The notes under the pieces were generated by a model that saw nothing but the letters and a program-made list of their open reading frames with translations, ran no database searches and had not been told where the DNA came from. Positions 17,222-26,767 of a stretch of 58,147 nucleotides of DNA are shown piece after piece. Each line of letters opens with the position of its first letter. Within the stretch, counting starts at the first letter, position 1. The position numbers were made by a program, and so were the translations under genes. The stretch is from contig JAEZAV010000141.1 of assembly GCA_023430285.1 (NCBI GenBank), positions 1-58,147 of the forward strand. Direction: 5' to 3'. Source of the stretch: Methanobacteriota archaeon (GTDB taxonomy: Archaea > Methanobacteriota > Methanobacteria > Methanobacteriales > Methanobacteriaceae).

Positions 17222-19927
17222 ATGAACTTTCTTGACGATAACATGAAGAACAATAAAATAACACTGAATATTGATGGTGTAGAGATTAATGCCGAGGAAG
17301 GGAGCACAATATTAGAAACAGCCCTTTTAAACGATATTTACATACCCAATCTATGTTATTATCCGGGTTTAAAGCCATGGGGATCCTGTAGACTTTGTCT
17401 CGTTGAAAATGATGAGGGACGTCTTATAACGGCATGTGAAACAAAAGTACACGATGGAATGAAAATAACAACAGATAATCCTCGGATTAATAGGGTTCGA
17501 AAGTTATCTGCAGAACTGCTCATTGCAAATCATGAAGTGGACTGTTTAACATGCAAAAAAAATGATAACTGTAAATTACAGGAAATTGCAGCCTATCTAG
17601 GAATAAATCGGGATGATCTTGGCAGTTTAAGACGTAAAATAATGGATATTCCTGTGGATGATTCTAACCCCTTCTTTAACAGGGATCTCAAGAAATGTGT
17701 ACTGTGTGGGATATGCGTCAGAACTTGCAGCGAAGTCCTAGCTGTGAATGCTGTTGATTTTGGATTCCGGGGATATGATACCAAGATAACAACCTTTGGT
17801 GACAAAACCCTCCTAGAATCTTCTTGCGTATCCTGTGGGGAATGCATGATTGCCTGTCCTGTGGGGGCCCTGGTTCCAAAGGAAACAGAAAAACCTGCAA
17901 GGGAAGTTAAAACTGTTTGCCCGTACTGTGGTGTTGGATGCAACATTTACCTCGGTGTGAGGGGAGATAAGATAGTCAGTGCAAGGGGAGATACAGATAA
18001 CTCTGTAAACAAGGGCAATCTATGTGTTAAGGGCAGGTTTGGATACGGTTTCATCAACCATCCTAACAGGCTTAAAAAACCTCTGATTAAGAGAGACGAT
18101 GAATTTATAGAGGTTGAATGGGATGAAGCACTGGATTACGTTGCTCAGAAATTATCTGAATACAAAGGTGATGAATTTGCATCTATATCCTCTGCCAGAT
18201 GTCCAAATGAGGATAATTACGCTGTTCAAAAGTTCACAAGGGCCGTTATGAGAACTAACAATGTTGATAACTGTGCAAGATCCTGTCACGCACCTTCAGT
18301 AGCAGGTCTTGCCACAATATTTGGAAGTGGAGCTATGAGCAATTCTATAGATGAAATTAAGGATGCTTCATGCCTATTTGTTATAGGGACCAATCCAACA
18401 GCAAGTTATCCTGTACTGGGGTTGCGCATAATCGAAGCAGTAAAAAACGGTGCCAAACTCATAGTTGCAGATCCAAGAAATATTAACCTGTGCAAACATG
18501 CGGACATTGTAATGAATCAGACTCCGGGCACTGATGTGGCACTCATCATGGGCATGATGAAGGTTATAGTGGATGAAGAACTGCATGATCAGGCGTACAT
18601 AGATGAAAGGAGTGAAGGTTTCGAAGAGTTTAAAGAGGCCTTACAATCCTATGATATTGAAACAGTTGAATCAATCACTGGAGTTGATGGGGAACTCATA
18701 AAGGAAGCTGCAAGGACATATGCATCAATTAAACCAGCATCCATACTTTATTCCTTGGGAATCACAGAACACACACACGGAACTGAAAATGTTTTTGCCC
18801 TGGGGGATCTAGCACTCCTAACAGGTAACATGGGAAAACCATTTGGAGGAGTGAATCCCATCAGGGGACAGAACAATGTTCAAGGTGCCTGTGACATGGG
18901 ATGTCTTCCAGACACCTTCCCTGGCTATCAAAAATTAGACGACCCAAACACCATCGAAAGGTTCGAAACAGCATGGAATGTAGATCTTAACAGATCCAAG
19001 GGTATAACATTCCCTGAAATGGTTATGGCTGCCAAAAATGGAGATATAAAGGCCATGTATATCGTTGGAGAGAACCCTGTAACAAGTGAACCAGACACAG
19101 AAAATATCAAGAATGCAATGAATTCCTTGGATTTCTTGGTTGTTCAAGATATTTTCATGAGTGAAACAGCACAGATGGCAGACGTGGTTCTTCCAGGCTG
19201 CAGCTATGCAGAGAAGGACGGTACATTTGCAAATTCAGAACGGAGAATACAGAGGGTTCGAAGAGCAATAAACCCTGTTGGAGAATCCAAACCAGATTGG
19301 TTGATAACCTCCCTCATAGCTAAGAAGATGGGTGCAAAAGGATTTGATTTTAAAGATGCCAGTGAGGTTTACGATGAAGTGGCCAAGGTTTCCCCGGCAT
19401 TTGCTGGAATCAACTACAACAGAATTGAAGATGAGGGAATACAGTGGCCATGTCATCATGAGGAACACGAGGGAACACCAATACTCCACACAGAGGAGTT
19501 TAAAACAGAAAGTGGAAGGGCTAAATTCATTCCACTAACCTACCGACCTTCAGCAGAACTCCCAGATGAAACTTATCCTCTAATTCTCACAACAGGTAGG
19601 AGTATTTATCACTATCAAACCAGTACAATGACCGGTGCTGTTGAAGGATTGAAAAAACTTTATGGTGAAGATTACATTGATATTTCTAGGGAAGATGCCT
19701 TAGAATTAGAGGTTGAGGCTGATGAAACTGTTAAGGTGATATCTAGAAGGGGAGAAATAAAACCCAAAGTTAGAATTACCGACAGATGCAGAAAAGGGGT
19801 AGTTTTCATGACCTTCCACTTCGGTGAATCTGCCACCAACGTCATAACTAACTCTGCATGCGATCCAATATCAAAAACTCCTGAGTTCAAGGTGTGTGCA
19901 GTTAGGGTGGAGAAAATTTTAGACTAA
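17222..19927 (+). CDS. fdhA: Formate dehydrogenase catalytic subunit with NuoG-like N-terminus
   Basis: A 901-residue W/Mo-bis-MGD enzyme. Residues about 10-85 form a plant-type [2Fe-2S] domain (CYYPGLKPWGSCRLC). A His-Cys [4Fe-4S] site HEVDCLTCKKNDNC follows, then two ferredoxin clusters (CVLCGICVRTC and CVSCGECMIACP). The catalytic part begins with CPYCGVGC. ARSCHAPSV carries the metal-ligand cysteine, a TGT codon where some enzymes have selenocysteine. This N-terminal layout matches subunits that work with NuoE/NuoF partners, unlike the short F420-linked FdhA of methanogens; no F420-type FdhB is nearby. An alternative ATG at 17243 is possible, as neither start has a strong ribosome binding site. 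Confidence 0.92.
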   Translation: MNFLDDNMKNNKITLNIDGVEINAEEGSTILETALLNDIYIPNLCYYPGLKPWGSCRLCLVENDEGRLITACETKVHDGMKITTDNPRINRVRKLSAELLIANHEVDCLTCKKNDNCKLQEIAAYLGINRDDLGSLRRKIMDIPVDDSNPFFNRDLKKCVLCGICVRTCSEVLAVNAVDFGFRGYDTKITTFGDKTLLESSCVSCGECMIACPVGALVPKETEKPAREVKTVCPYCGVGCNIYLGVRGDKIVSARGDTDNSVNKGNLCVKGRFGYGFINHPNRLKKPLIKRDDEFIEVEWDEALDYVAQKLSEYKGDEFASISSARCPNEDNYAVQKFTRAVMRTNNVDNCARSCHAPSVAGLATIFGSGAMSNSIDEIKDASCLFVIGTNPTASYPVLGLRIIEAVKNGAKLIVADPRNINLCKHADIVMNQTPGTDVALIMGMMKVIVDEELHDQAYIDERSEGFEEFKEALQSYDIETVESITGVDGELIKEAARTYASIKPASILYSLGITEHTHGTENVFALGDLALLTGNMGKPFGGVNPIRGQNNVQGACDMGCLPDTFPGYQKLDDPNTIERFETAWNVDLNRSKGITFPEMVMAAKNGDIKAMYIVGENPVTSEPDTENIKNAMNSLDFLVVQDIFMSETAQMADVVLPGCSYAEKDGTFANSERRIQRVRRAINPVGESKPDWLITSLIAKKMGAKGFDFKDASEVYDEVAKVSPAFAGINYNRIEDEGIQWPCHHEEHEGTPILHTEEFKTESGRAKFIPLTYRPSAELPDETYPLILTTGRSIYHYQTSTMTGAVEGLKKLYGEDYIDISREDALELEVEADETVKVISRRGEIKPKVRITDRCRKGVVFMTFHFGESATNVITNSACDPISKTPEFKVCAVRVEKILD

Positions 19928-20141
19928 ACATTTTTAGTGGTATTTTAAACCTACTATTTTTGTTCTTTTTTTATTTTTAAGGGACATTTGATTTGATTCA
20001 AACAACTTGTGGATTGTATAGTCCTGAATACGAAAGTTGTGATCACTACAACACTATATATATATTTATCTATATCTTCCTTGTAGAAACCTATATTAAT
20101 ATATTGAATCAAAGGTGTAGTTAATACACAATGGAGTCCAT

Positions 20142-20591
20142 ATGCCAAAACACATAGCTTCTGGATTAAAATATTTAGCGGCTTTAGAACTCGTTCGAGA
20201 CGGTTACAGTCAAAAACAGATTTCTAAAATGCTCAATGTTAATAAATCCACGCTCTCTCATTATTTAAATGGTAGAAACATTTCTTTAGGATCAATAGAG
20301 ATAGCTGAAATTGTCAGAGAGTTCTCACCACGAGATTTTCTGGTTTTTACTGATGCCATCATTGAAGACAAGGAAGCAACGAAAACCATAGTGAAGACTT
20401 GTTTGGTCAACAAGTACAGTGTCGAAGTTAATGATTCTTGCATTGGTTGTGGAATTTGTGTAGATACATGTTTGATAGATGCCATAGTTTTGGATGATCT
20501 AAAGGCACACATAGATTCTGATATCTGTTGTGGATGTCGAATTTGTGCTGAAAAATGTCCTACTAATTCAATTAATATTTTGGAGGAATAA
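20142..20591 (+). CDS. fwdH: FwdH-like protein: helix-turn-helix fused to a two-cluster ferredoxin
   Basis: A 149-residue protein, first in the formylmethanofuran dehydrogenase operon. Residues about 10-50 form a helix-turn-helix (DGYSQKQISKMLNVNKSTLS). The C-terminal half has two [4Fe-4S] motifs, CIGCGICVDTC and CCGCRICAEKCP. The start has GGAG upstream, and TATA-like runs lie near 20055-20066. The next gene starts two bases after the stop. A DNA-binding head joined to iron-sulfur clusters suggests a redox- or iron-sensing regulator of the operon; an electron-transfer subunit is the alternative. The FwdH name rests on position and ferredoxin content. Confidence 0.75.
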   Translation: MPKHIASGLKYLAALELVRDGYSQKQISKMLNVNKSTLSHYLNGRNISLGSIEIAEIVREFSPRDFLVFTDAIIEDKEATKTIVKTCLVNKYSVEVNDSCIGCGICVDTCLIDAIVLDDLKAHIDSDICCGCRICAEKCPTNSINILEE

Positions 20592-20593
20592 TA

Positions 20594-21634
20594 ATGGCTG
20601 CAAATATAAAAGAAGTCAAAGCCAAAGATTTCAACGTTGAAAGATCAGCTGAAGAAGATAGAGAGCTGTCATTCAAAGATGAATCATGTGTTGGTTGTGG
20701 CGTTTGTGAATCAATATGCCCAGTTGGAGCAATTGAACTAGGTTCCATTGGTGCTATTGTAAGAAACGATATTGACGAATCAAAGATAAAAATAGATGAA
20801 GAAAAATGTGTATTATGTGGAATGTGTAGTGTGGGATGTCCTGTGGATGCACTTGAATTCACAGTGGATGGAACACCAATTTCTGAAATTGAAACTTATC
20901 CTAAATTAATTTCTTCTGCAGAAATTGACGATGACACATGTATATACTGCAAAGCATGTGAAAGGGCATGTCCAAGGGAAGCAATTACCGTTGCAAGACA
21001 ACTTCCAGACAGATCCAAACTTGTGACTGGTGAAATAGACATTGACAAGGAAACATGTATAGACTGCGGTATTTGTGAAGAAATGTGTCCTGCAGACGCA
21101 ATAACCATTGATCAAAAAGGTCCAGAAGATTTCGACATCGCTGTAGACAAGGACAAATGTGTTTACTGCTTAGTATGTAAGAAAGCATGTCCTGTAGATG
21201 CAATTATGGCAGCATGCAGAACCTGTTCCTACGGTGAATACGACCTAAATCCTGAAGACGCTGAAACAACTGGTAAAGCACTCATAGATGATGACGCATG
21301 TGTAAGATGTGGATGGTGTGAAGAAGTTTGCCCAGTAGATGCAGCTAAGGTTGAAAAACCATTCGAAGGTGAACTGAACGTAGATCTAGACAAATGTACA
21401 ACTTGTGGAGCATGTGTGGATGTATGCCCATGTGATGTGCTGTTCTTCCCTAAATCCTCAGCACCAGGAACAATAGATGATAAACTCATGAAAGATGAAC
21501 AGTTCTGTATTTACTGTGGTGCATGTGAGAATGTATGCCCAGTAGAAGCAATTGATGTTAAACGAACTGGAATCAAATGCACACCTACCAAATCAAAATC
21601 TTGGCAGAAAAGTATTGATTCATTAAAAAACTAA
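20594..21634 (+). CDS. fwdF: Formylmethanofuran dehydrogenase polyferredoxin FwdF
   Basis: A 346-residue polyferredoxin built of repeated CxxCxxCxxxCP motifs (about eight [4Fe-4S] clusters), for example CVGCGVCESICP, CIYCKACERACP and CVRCGWCEEVCP. It forms the electron wire that feeds low-potential electrons to the tungsten active site for CO2 reduction, the first step of methanogenesis. It is preceded by GGAGG and followed eight bases later by fwdG. A clear paralogue is encoded at 30552-31556 on the other strand; both end with a similar KSW-containing tail (KSKSW and RSKSW). Confidence 0.95.
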   Translation: MAANIKEVKAKDFNVERSAEEDRELSFKDESCVGCGVCESICPVGAIELGSIGAIVRNDIDESKIKIDEEKCVLCGMCSVGCPVDALEFTVDGTPISEIETYPKLISSAEIDDDTCIYCKACERACPREAITVARQLPDRSKLVTGEIDIDKETCIDCGICEEMCPADAITIDQKGPEDFDIAVDKDKCVYCLVCKKACPVDAIMAACRTCSYGEYDLNPEDAETTGKALIDDDACVRCGWCEEVCPVDAAKVEKPFEGELNVDLDKCTTCGACVDVCPCDVLFFPKSSAPGTIDDKLMKDEQFCIYCGACENVCPVEAIDVKRTGIKCTPTKSKSWQKSIDSLKN

Positions 21635-21643
21635 GGTGATAAC

Positions 21644-21874
21644 ATGGAACTTAAAGTAAACCAAGACAACTGCCTTGGATGTGGAGTTTGCGTTGTTGCA
21701 TGTCCGGTAAATGTTTCTATAAGTCCTGAGGTTTCAGGAGGGCATGGATCAAAAACAACAGAAACAATTATGATGGTCGAAAATGGAGTAATCAAACTCT
21801 TTAGCGAAGATAAATGCACAAAATGTGGGACCTGTCAGGTATTCTGTCCTACCGACGCAATTTGGCTAGAATGA
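21644..21874 (+). CDS. fwdG: Formylmethanofuran dehydrogenase ferredoxin subunit FwdG
   Basis: A 76-residue ferredoxin with two [4Fe-4S] motifs: CLGCGVCVVACP at the N-terminus and CTKCGTCQVFCP at the C-terminus, separated by about 40 residues. It links FwdF to the catalytic FwdB/FwdD part of the complex. GGTGAT lies three bases before the ATG. The stop overlaps the ribosome binding site of fwdD, so the genes are tightly coupled. Confidence 0.93.
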   Translation: MELKVNQDNCLGCGVCVVACPVNVSISPEVSGGHGSKTTETIMMVENGVIKLFSEDKCTKCGTCQVFCPTDAIWLE

Positions 21875-21884
21875 GGTGTTAATT

Positions 21885-22421
21885 TTGACTTATGTAGATA
21901 AACCGGCAATTCCAAAGGTTGTTAAATTTGACGAACCTAACGCAAAATTACGAAATAAATTGGACGTAATGTTGAACACAGGTTCTGACATTTACCAAGG
22001 AGCATGCAAAAAAAGAGGATCCACTCTTAAAGATGAATACAGGAAAGTAGCTGGAGTAGCATATATGGATCCTAAAGACATGGCAAAACTCGGAGTATCC
22101 AACTGGGACCATGTTAAAGTTATTTCTGACTGGGGAGAAGTAGTTGTTAACGCAGCACACTCCAGAGATGCACCGCATGAAGGAACAATATTTATACCTA
22201 AGGGCCCATGGGCAAATGTAGTTGTTAGTCCTGAAACCTACTGCTGCTGCGACCCAACATACAAGGGTATCATGTGCACAGTGGAAAAATCAGATGATGA
22301 AGTTCTGCTGATGGCTGACCTAATGAGGGCAGTGTACAAAAAATACGTTAATAAGGATGATGAAGACGGCATCAAAGATCTTGCTACACTTGGAGAGATG
22401 CCTGTCTACAAGAAATTATAA
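21885..22421 (+). CDS. fwdD: Formylmethanofuran dehydrogenase subunit FwdD
   Basis: A 178-residue molybdopterin-dinucleotide-binding beta-barrel protein corresponding to the C-terminal domain of DMSO-reductase-family enzymes; in this complex it is a separate chain that completes cofactor binding with FwdB. Seen motifs include GACKKRGSTL, NWDHVKV and AAHSRDAPHEG, with PKGPWANVVV after them. A GTG at 21876 is in frame but is part of the GAGGTG ribosome binding site, so the TTG at 21885 is the better start. It lies between fwdG and fwdB. Confidence 0.93.
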   Translation: MTYVDKPAIPKVVKFDEPNAKLRNKLDVMLNTGSDIYQGACKKRGSTLKDEYRKVAGVAYMDPKDMAKLGVSNWDHVKVISDWGEVVVNAAHSRDAPHEGTIFIPKGPWANVVVSPETYCCCDPTYKGIMCTVEKSDDEVLLMADLMRAVYKKYVNKDDEDGIKDLATLGEMPVYKKL

Positions 22422-22434
22422 GGAGGCAGTTTAA

Positions 22435-23793
22435 ATGGCAAATTACGAACCACCAGTAACAGACTACGATAGTATCGTAGAAAACTGTACATGTGCTTTT
22501 TGCGGATGTAACTGTGACGATTTAGATTATTTAATTAAAGATGGGCATGTTGTCGGTGTAAGACACGCATGCCGATTAGGTGCCAGTAAGATCATGGAAG
22601 ACATGGATCAGAGATTACTGGTTCCAATGATAAGGGGCGAAGATGGAGAACTAGCAGAAACTGACTGGGACACAGCTTTAGACAAAGCTGCAGAACTCAT
22701 AGCCGGTGCTGTAAGGCCTATCTTCTATGGTTGGAGTGAAACTTCAATTGAAACCATGCACCACGGCCTTGAACTCGGTGAACTAGTTGGAGCAGTTCTG
22801 GATAACCAGGCAACCATCTGTCACGGACCTTCACTTCAGGCTGTTCAGAACGCAGGATACCCAATAAGTACACTTGGAGAAGTTAAAAACAGGGCTGACA
22901 TGTGTCTTTACACAGGAAGTAACGCAATGAACTCCCACCCAAGACATATGGCAAGGTACAGTACCTTCCCAAGAGGATACTTCAGACCAAGAGGAAGATT
23001 CGACAGAACAGTTGTCACACTCGACCCAAAATACAGTGATACAGCTAAAATGTCCGATATATGGGTAGGATTTGAACAGAATGGGGATTACGAATTTTAC
23101 AATGCTATAAGGGCTGTTTTAAAGGGTAAAAAACTTCAAAAAGAATTTATTTCTGGAATTCCTAAGGAAGATGTCGAAGAATTAGCTGAAGCAATGAAAA
23201 ATGTGCAGTTCGGTGCATTGTTCTTTGGGCTCGGTTTAACCCACACATTATCCAAACAGAGAAACATCGATATTGCTATCCAGATGGTAGCAGACTTAAA
23301 CAGTTACACCAAATGGATCTTAATGCCTATGAGGGGTCACTTCAACGTGAACGGATTCAACATATTCATGGCATTTGAAACAGGTTTCCCATACGGTGTT
23401 GACTTCGCAAGAGGATACCAGAGATACATGAACGGAGAAACAAACACCATAGATCTTTTAACAAGAAAAGAATGTGATGTTTTCATGGTAATTGCAGCTG
23501 ATCCAGGTGCACACTACCCGGGTGGAGCAATCAAACACCTCGCAGAAATTCCAGTTATCCAGGTGGATATACACTGGGGACCTTCTACAGAGATTGCAGA
23601 TGTTGTTCTTCCAGGATCTTTCGTTGGTGTCGAAGTTGGAGGTACCAGTTACAGGATGGACGGTGTTCCAATATGGATGAAAAAAGCCATCGACAAACCT
23701 GAAACTTGTAGGGACGACGAATGGATTATAAAGGAAATATTAGAAAGAGTTAAAAAAATTAAAGCTGAACAAGGAGCTTTAGCAAGTAAATAA
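22435..23793 (+). CDS. fwdB: Formylmethanofuran dehydrogenase catalytic subunit FwdB
   Basis: A 452-residue tungstopterin subunit. The N-terminal CTCAFCGCNCDD holds a [4Fe-4S] cluster. The W ligand is the cysteine of ICHGPSLQ near residue 120, encoded by TGT rather than a selenocysteine codon. It reduces CO2 to formate at the W site; the formate then passes by an internal channel to FwdA. AGGAGG precedes the start. Whether the enzyme uses W or Mo cannot be read from the sequence, but the adjacent tungstate/molybdate genes fit either. Confidence 0.95.
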   Translation: MANYEPPVTDYDSIVENCTCAFCGCNCDDLDYLIKDGHVVGVRHACRLGASKIMEDMDQRLLVPMIRGEDGELAETDWDTALDKAAELIAGAVRPIFYGWSETSIETMHHGLELGELVGAVLDNQATICHGPSLQAVQNAGYPISTLGEVKNRADMCLYTGSNAMNSHPRHMARYSTFPRGYFRPRGRFDRTVVTLDPKYSDTAKMSDIWVGFEQNGDYEFYNAIRAVLKGKKLQKEFISGIPKEDVEELAEAMKNVQFGALFFGLGLTHTLSKQRNIDIAIQMVADLNSYTKWILMPMRGHFNVNGFNIFMAFETGFPYGVDFARGYQRYMNGETNTIDLLTRKECDVFMVIAADPGAHYPGGAIKHLAEIPVIQVDIHWGPSTEIADVVLPGSFVGVEVGGTSYRMDGVPIWMKKAIDKPETCRDDEWIIKEILERVKKIKAEQGALASK

Positions 23794-23803
23794 GGTGATT
23801 GTC

Positions 23804-25513
23804 ATGGAATACGTACTAAAAAACGGTATTGTTTACGATCCTGCCAATAAAGTTGCAGGAGAGAAAAAGGACGTAATGTTCAAGGACGGAAAAATCGTAG
23901 ATTCAGTTTCTGCCGATGCTAAAGTTCTCGATGTTACAGATAAGATTGTAATGCCTGCAGGTATTGATCCTCACGCACACGTTGCAGGACCAAAACTTGT
24001 TGTAGGTAGAATATACAGGCCTGAAGACTCAAGAAAGGGTGTTACACAAAAAACAGATGTTTTAAGGTCAGAAAGTGGATTTTCTATACCAAGCTGTCCA
24101 TCAACAGGATACAGGTACTCCAGAATGGGATACGGAACTGTTGTAGAAGCTGCTGTACCGCCACTAGAAGCTAAACACACCCACGAAGAAATCAACTCCA
24201 TACCAAACTTGGATATTGTACCATTATCATTGTTTGGTAACAACTGGTTTGTATTGCAGTACGCAAAAAACAACCAGATTGAAGATTTGGCAGGATTTGT
24301 AGCAGCATGGTTAAGGTTAGCCAAATGTTACGGTGTTAAAATAGTTAACCCATGTGGAAGTGAAGCATGGGGATGGGGAATGAACGTTCACGGACTGGAT
24401 GACCCTGCTCCATACTGGGATGTAACTGGAAGAGAAGTTGTTACAGCACTAGCAAAAGCAAACGAAATGTTAGGACTACCACATTCTGTGCATGTTCACC
24501 CTAACGATCTTGGACATCCTGGAAACTACCCAACAACTGTTTCAACCATGGATGCACTCAAAGACATAGAAAAGAACAGTACTGTAAGGGGCCAGACAAT
24601 GCACTTAACCCACGCTCAATTCCACGCATACGGTGGAACAAGCTGGAGAGATGCAGATTCCGGTGCAGACCACATTGCAGACTATGTCAACAAGAATGAC
24701 CATGTAACCATAGATGTTGGACAGGTAACCTTAGATGAAACCACAACTATGACTGCAGATGCTCCTATGGAGTTTGATTTGTACAAGTTAAGTGGATTAA
24801 AATGGGCTAACAAAGATGTAGAACTTGAAACTGCAGCAGGAATTGTTCCAGTTATCTACTCCGGAAAAGCACCAGTTAACTCACTACAATGGGCTATTGG
24901 ATTAGAATTATTCCTAAAAGTCAATGATCCATGGAAAGTATGTTTAACAACTGACCACCCTAACGCTGGTCCATTCATACGTTATCCAAGAATTATTTCC
25001 TGGTTGATGAGTAATGAAAGAAGACAGGAAATGATGGATAACAGAGAAGTTCACCCATGGTCACACAGAAGAACCTCACTAGCTTCACTAGAAAGGGAAT
25101 ACGATTTCAATGAAATCGCAACCATTACTAGGGCAGGTCCTGCTAAGATCTACGGATTCCAGGACAGAGGTGCTCTCACACCAGGATTCAATGCAGACAT
25201 TGCTGTATTTGACATAAACCCTAACGATATTGATCCATCCAGGAACCCTGAAGCAATAGAAAAAGGATTCAGCAGTGCTATGTACACTATAAAAGATGGT
25301 GAAATATTAGTTAAAGACGGTGACATCGTAAAGGTTGTAAAGAGTCAAACTTTATGGACCGACGTAAAGGGAATGGAAGAACAAGAAAAAATAGTTATGG
25401 ACAGGGTAATGCCAGACTTCACAAAATACTACACAGTCAAGTTTGAAAACTACCAGGTTCACGACAAGTACTTACCAAATCCAATCGTGACTGAAGTCCA
25501 AGCAGGTAAATAG
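23804..25513 (+). CDS. fwdA: Formylmethanofuran dehydrogenase subunit FwdA (amidohydrolase)
   Basis: A 569-residue amidohydrolase-fold subunit with a binuclear metal site. It condenses formate with methanofuran. Metal ligands are visible in GIDPHAHV, in HSVHVHPND, in MHLTHAQFHA and in the Asp of TTDHPNAG; the Lys of CYGVKIVNP fits the carboxylated lysine position. The ATG at 23804 has GGTGAT four bases upstream; an in-frame GTG at 23795 belongs to that site. In this genome it follows fwdB and precedes fwdC, giving D-B-A-C rather than the D-A-C-B order I recall from Methanothermobacter. Confidence 0.95.
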   Translation: MEYVLKNGIVYDPANKVAGEKKDVMFKDGKIVDSVSADAKVLDVTDKIVMPAGIDPHAHVAGPKLVVGRIYRPEDSRKGVTQKTDVLRSESGFSIPSCPSTGYRYSRMGYGTVVEAAVPPLEAKHTHEEINSIPNLDIVPLSLFGNNWFVLQYAKNNQIEDLAGFVAAWLRLAKCYGVKIVNPCGSEAWGWGMNVHGLDDPAPYWDVTGREVVTALAKANEMLGLPHSVHVHPNDLGHPGNYPTTVSTMDALKDIEKNSTVRGQTMHLTHAQFHAYGGTSWRDADSGADHIADYVNKNDHVTIDVGQVTLDETTTMTADAPMEFDLYKLSGLKWANKDVELETAAGIVPVIYSGKAPVNSLQWAIGLELFLKVNDPWKVCLTTDHPNAGPFIRYPRIISWLMSNERRQEMMDNREVHPWSHRRTSLASLEREYDFNEIATITRAGPAKIYGFQDRGALTPGFNADIAVFDINPNDIDPSRNPEAIEKGFSSAMYTIKDGEILVKDGDIVKVVKSQTLWTDVKGMEEQEKIVMDRVMPDFTKYYTVKFENYQVHDKYLPNPIVTEVQAGK

Positions 25514-25523
25514 GGGTGTTAAA

Positions 25524-26336
25524 TTGAAAACAATTACTTTTAACCAAAAAAAGACTTCTCAAATTGCTTTGGAATTCGATGAATTAATTCCAGACGAAGT
25601 ATACAGCTGGGAAAAAGCAGACTTTGAGAAATACATGGTTCCTATAGGAAACTCAAGATTTCCATTGACTGACTACTTCGACATAGAAGTAGAAGGTTCT
25701 GCAGAATCTCCAGAAGAAATAAAAATGATACTCAATGGAGACTACGGCAGAGTAAAATACATCGGAACCAAAATGGGTGCAGGAGAAATTATTGTCAACG
25801 GTCCAGTAGATCTTCACTGCGGATCACAAATGAAAGGTGGTTCCATACTTGTAAATGGAGATGCTGAAAGTTACGCAGGCAGGGAAATGGAAGGCGGATC
25901 ACTAACCATCATGGGTAACACCAGAGAATTCTGCGGATGTTCTTACATTGGTGACTGGAGAGGAATGAACGGTGGAACCATAACCATCCATGGAAATGCA
26001 GGTAAACAGCTCGGAGAATGTCTATCCGGAGGATCAATCTACGTCAAGGGTGACTGTGATATCCTCGCAGGTATACACATGACCAAAGGTTTCATACAGA
26101 TCGATGGTGATGTTACAAGATGGCCTGGCGGACAGATGAAAAACGGGGACATCGTAATAAACGGTGAACTTGGAAGACTATTAGAAGGGTTTGTACAGGA
26201 AGAAATCGTTGAGAATCCTGAAATCGATGGCAAAGACTTCAGTGGAAAATACATCAAGTACACTGGAGACATTGCATTGAATGGAAAAGGAAGATTATGG
26301 TTAGATGCCGAGAAAAATAGGCATCTACTCTACTAA
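25524..26336 (+). CDS. fwdC: Formylmethanofuran dehydrogenase subunit FwdC
   Basis: A 270-residue beta-helix protein of the glutamate synthase C-terminal (GltB/GXGXG) type, recognisable by repeated Gly-Gly turns such as MKGGSILVNG, MEGGSLTIMG and MNGGTITIHG. In the complex it is a scaffold. The start is a TTG with GGGGTG upstream. It ends the main fwd operon and is followed by a T-rich stretch without a hairpin. Confidence 0.93.
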   Translation: MKTITFNQKKTSQIALEFDELIPDEVYSWEKADFEKYMVPIGNSRFPLTDYFDIEVEGSAESPEEIKMILNGDYGRVKYIGTKMGAGEIIVNGPVDLHCGSQMKGGSILVNGDAESYAGREMEGGSLTIMGNTREFCGCSYIGDWRGMNGGTITIHGNAGKQLGECLSGGSIYVKGDCDILAGIHMTKGFIQIDGDVTRWPGGQMKNGDIVINGELGRLLEGFVQEEIVENPEIDGKDFSGKYIKYTGDIALNGKGRLWLDAEKNRHLLY

Positions 26337-26416
26337 ATCTTTCTTCTTTTTTTATTTTTTTAAATTAAACTATTTTTTAGAAAATTATATTTCACAAAAA
26401 AATCAAAGTGATTAAT

Positions 26417-26719
26417 ATGGAAAAAGAGATCACACTAAACCAAGATGAACTTATTGAATACGTTAAAAACGAAGTAAAAACGTATGATACACTAGAAATT
26501 TCCTATAACCGAATATTTTTACCTACCGAAGTAATTGATGTGGAACATTATGTGGATGAAAATGAATTGGAAAGTTTGAACTTGGTTCTTCAGGTGAAAG
26601 GTGAACTTTTAAATGACACCATACAGCTGGATCTAATAGAGATTAAGGAAGAAGTTGTTGAGGTAAGGCATATTGACAATGCCGATGAGTTAACTGTCAT
26701 CGTTGTTGAAGATGTCTAA
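26417..26719 (+). CDS. Small conserved protein, first of two paralogues (possibly DUF2097)
   Basis: A 100-residue protein sharing clear similarity with the next one: the pattern EYVKNEV..YD.LE.SYNRIF.P.EVI recurs in both, as do VQVKGE-like strands and an EVRHI segment. It looks like an archaeal family I would place in DUF2097, with limited certainty. No cysteines, no membrane segment. The ATG at 26417 has GTGAT upstream; a GTG nine bases earlier is in frame. It lies 80 bases after fwdC and is probably expressed with it. Function unknown. Confidence 0.75.
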   Translation: MEKEITLNQDELIEYVKNEVKTYDTLEISYNRIFLPTEVIDVEHYVDENELESLNLVLQVKGELLNDTIQLDLIEIKEEVVEVRHIDNADELTVIVVEDV

Positions 26720-26767
26720 TATAATTGAACATAACTTTCATTTTAACTGACTTATGGAGTTGATCTT

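Noticed and set aside
18250..22850. Selenocysteine in FdhA or FwdB
   Set aside because: Both active-site codons are TGT (cysteine), with no in-frame TGA.
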